From: Microbacterium enclense
GTDB taxonomy: Bacteria; Actinomycetota; Actinomycetes; Actinomycetales; Microbacteriaceae
Reading direction: 5' to 3'
Length of the DNA stretch: 64,000 bases
NCBI GenBank assembly: GCA_038182865.1
Contig: CP116226.1
Coordinates: 3,596,001 to 3,660,000 of the forward strand
Part shown: positions 63,195 to 64,000 of the stretch, in pieces
Numbering within the stretch: the stretch's first letter is position 1
Layout: each line of letters starts with the position of its first letter
Notes under the pieces: model-generated
Seen by the model: only the letters and a program-made list of their open reading frames with translations
Database searches by the model: none
What the model was told of the DNA's origin: nothing
Translations under genes and position numbers: made by a program

Positions 63195-64000
63195 GTGACC
63201 TCCTGGCGCGACCTCCTTCCCGGGGGTGAGCCGGCCGCGTTCGAGCCGCTCGCCCTCGGCGTCGAGCTGCGCCAGCGCGAGGCCTACGACCCGGCCCGGT
63301 GGGAGGCCCGCGCCGTCGTCCCGGTGACGCCACGGATGCTCGCGCGACGCCAGGACGACCTGCAGCTCGTCGCGCGTCCGCTCGTACGCGGAGCGCGCGA
63401 GGGATGGATCAGAGCGGATGCCACGTGGGACGCCGTGCGTCGATCCACAGGCCGCTTCGACCCAGCTCACGTGCGATGGTTCGCCGAGCTGCATGCGCTC
63501 GCTCAAGCTCTGCGCATCGCCGGACCCTTCGCCGCTTCCGGCGACACCGTCGCCCTCGACACCGTGGACTCGCCGTTGCTGTGGCCGCACCTGGCCGGGG
63601 CGACGGGTCTCGGCATCCCGATCGTGTCGATGCACCCGCAGCAACGCGTACACCTCGGGGGCGAGGCGGTCGCCCGGGTGGCCCTCGACGCGGTCGGCGG
63701 GGGAGCGTTGCGCGTCTCGGCCGACCTCGAGATCGACGGGCGGCGGGTGGATGCCGCCCACGCCCGCGCAATCGGCTCGTCGGGGCTGTTCGCGTACGAG
63801 CTCCATCGCGATCCGGTGCCGCTCGTGCTCGTCGGCGTCGACCTCCCGACGCCGCTGCCGTCGCTCCTCGGCCGCGCGGCTGTCGAGGTGCCTGCGGCCG
63901 ACGCGGGGGAGTTCGTCGCCGAGGTGTACCCGCGTCTGGCCCGGCGGGCGCCGTTGTCGGTGGGCGCGGGGGTGCCTGCTCCGCCGCCAGCACGGCCGAC
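63195..64000 (+). CDS. Unidentified large protein, 5' part only; possibly a SNF2-type helicase N-terminus
   Basis: From GTG at 63195 the frame is open for 268 codons to the window edge. The product begins VTSWRDLLPGGEPAAFEPLALGVELRQRE and contains VALDTVDSPLLWPHLAGATGLGIP and VDAAHARAIGSSGLFAYELHRDPVPLVL. It has strong actinobacterial codon bias. The N-terminus resembles, from memory, the non-catalytic head of large SNF2/DEAD-box helicases in Microbacteriaceae; no helicase motif lies within the window, so this stays tentative. Confidence 0.6.
   Translation, partial: MTSWRDLLPGGEPAAFEPLALGVELRQREAYDPARWEARAVVPVTPRMLARRQDDLQLVARPLVRGAREGWIRADATWDAVRRSTGRFDPAHVRWFAELHALAQALRIAGPFAASGDTVALDTVDSPLLWPHLAGATGLGIPIVSMHPQQRVHLGGEAVARVALDAVGGGALRVSADLEIDGRRVDAAHARAIGSSGLFAYELHRDPVPLVLVGVDLPTPLPSLLGRAAVEVPAADAGEFVAEVYPRLARRAPLSVGAGVPAPPPARP

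Overview
This window is GC-rich chromosomal DNA of an actinobacterium, most likely a Microbacteriaceae member close to Microbacterium. The evidence is the family content (SepH, DUF4193, DUF3093, DUF3710, DUF3159, DUF3000, DUF7882), the frequent GTG starts with 4-nt overlaps, and the gene orders dut-DUF3710-DUF3159-acnA-dxs, ruvCAB-yajC-secDF-rel and aroE-C-K-B / aroQ-efp-nusB. No rRNA, prophage, insertion sequence or CRISPR array was seen. Coding density is high and most genes are housekeeping.

Layout. 1-8.7 kb: sepH (cut by the left edge), DUF4193, DUF3093, dut, DUF3710, DUF3159, aconitase and DXP synthase. 8.7-17.7 kb: a fatty acid beta-oxidation pair (fadA-fadB), an RNase D, DUF3000, an alpha/beta hydrolase, SufE with a rhodanese-type sulfurtransferase, and zapE. 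17.7-24.6 kb: the ammonium transporter with a possible GlnR site, an orphan PemK/MazF-like protein, an ASCH protein, four tRNA genes (Val-CAC, Gly-GCC, Cys-GCA, Val-GAC), small hypothetical and PPOX-fold proteins, and an ArsB/SLC13-type permease. 24.7-31.4 kb: thrS-HIT and the vitamin B6 locus (pdxR-pdxY divergent from pdxS-pdxT). 31.5-33.4 kb: a sparse, lower-GC accessory stretch with a secreted protein, a DCC thioredoxin-like protein and a possible gene remnant. 33.4-42.1 kb: yebC, ruvCAB, yajC-secDF and rel. 42.1-52.3 kb: an AbiEi-like protein, a DUF349 protein, rarA, rpsD, alaS, ruvX and mltG. 52.3-63 kb: the shikimate biosynthesis genes aroE-aroC-aroK-aroB, then aroQ-efp-nusB. Between aroB and aroQ sits a catabolic cluster: an MHS permease, a second AroE-like dehydrogenase, a TetR regulator and a QuiC-type 3-dehydroshikimate dehydratase. 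The window ends in an open reading frame that continues past the right edge.

The most coherent local system is that catabolic cluster. Its four genes would import quinate or shikimate, oxidise it and dehydrate it to protocatechuate. The TetR gene lies inside the cluster, and the same palindrome, TGTAC-N6-GTAC(A/G), stands at both of its promoters. The cluster splits an operon usually continuous in relatives, and an exact 81-bp tandem duplication lies at its left edge. Other signals worth a look are a perfect 24-bp palindrome before acnA, direct repeats in the pdxR-pdxS spacer, an EF-P loop reading PGKGG, a group of probably leaderless genes, and a strong excess of the heptamer GGATGCC/GGCATCC across the window.
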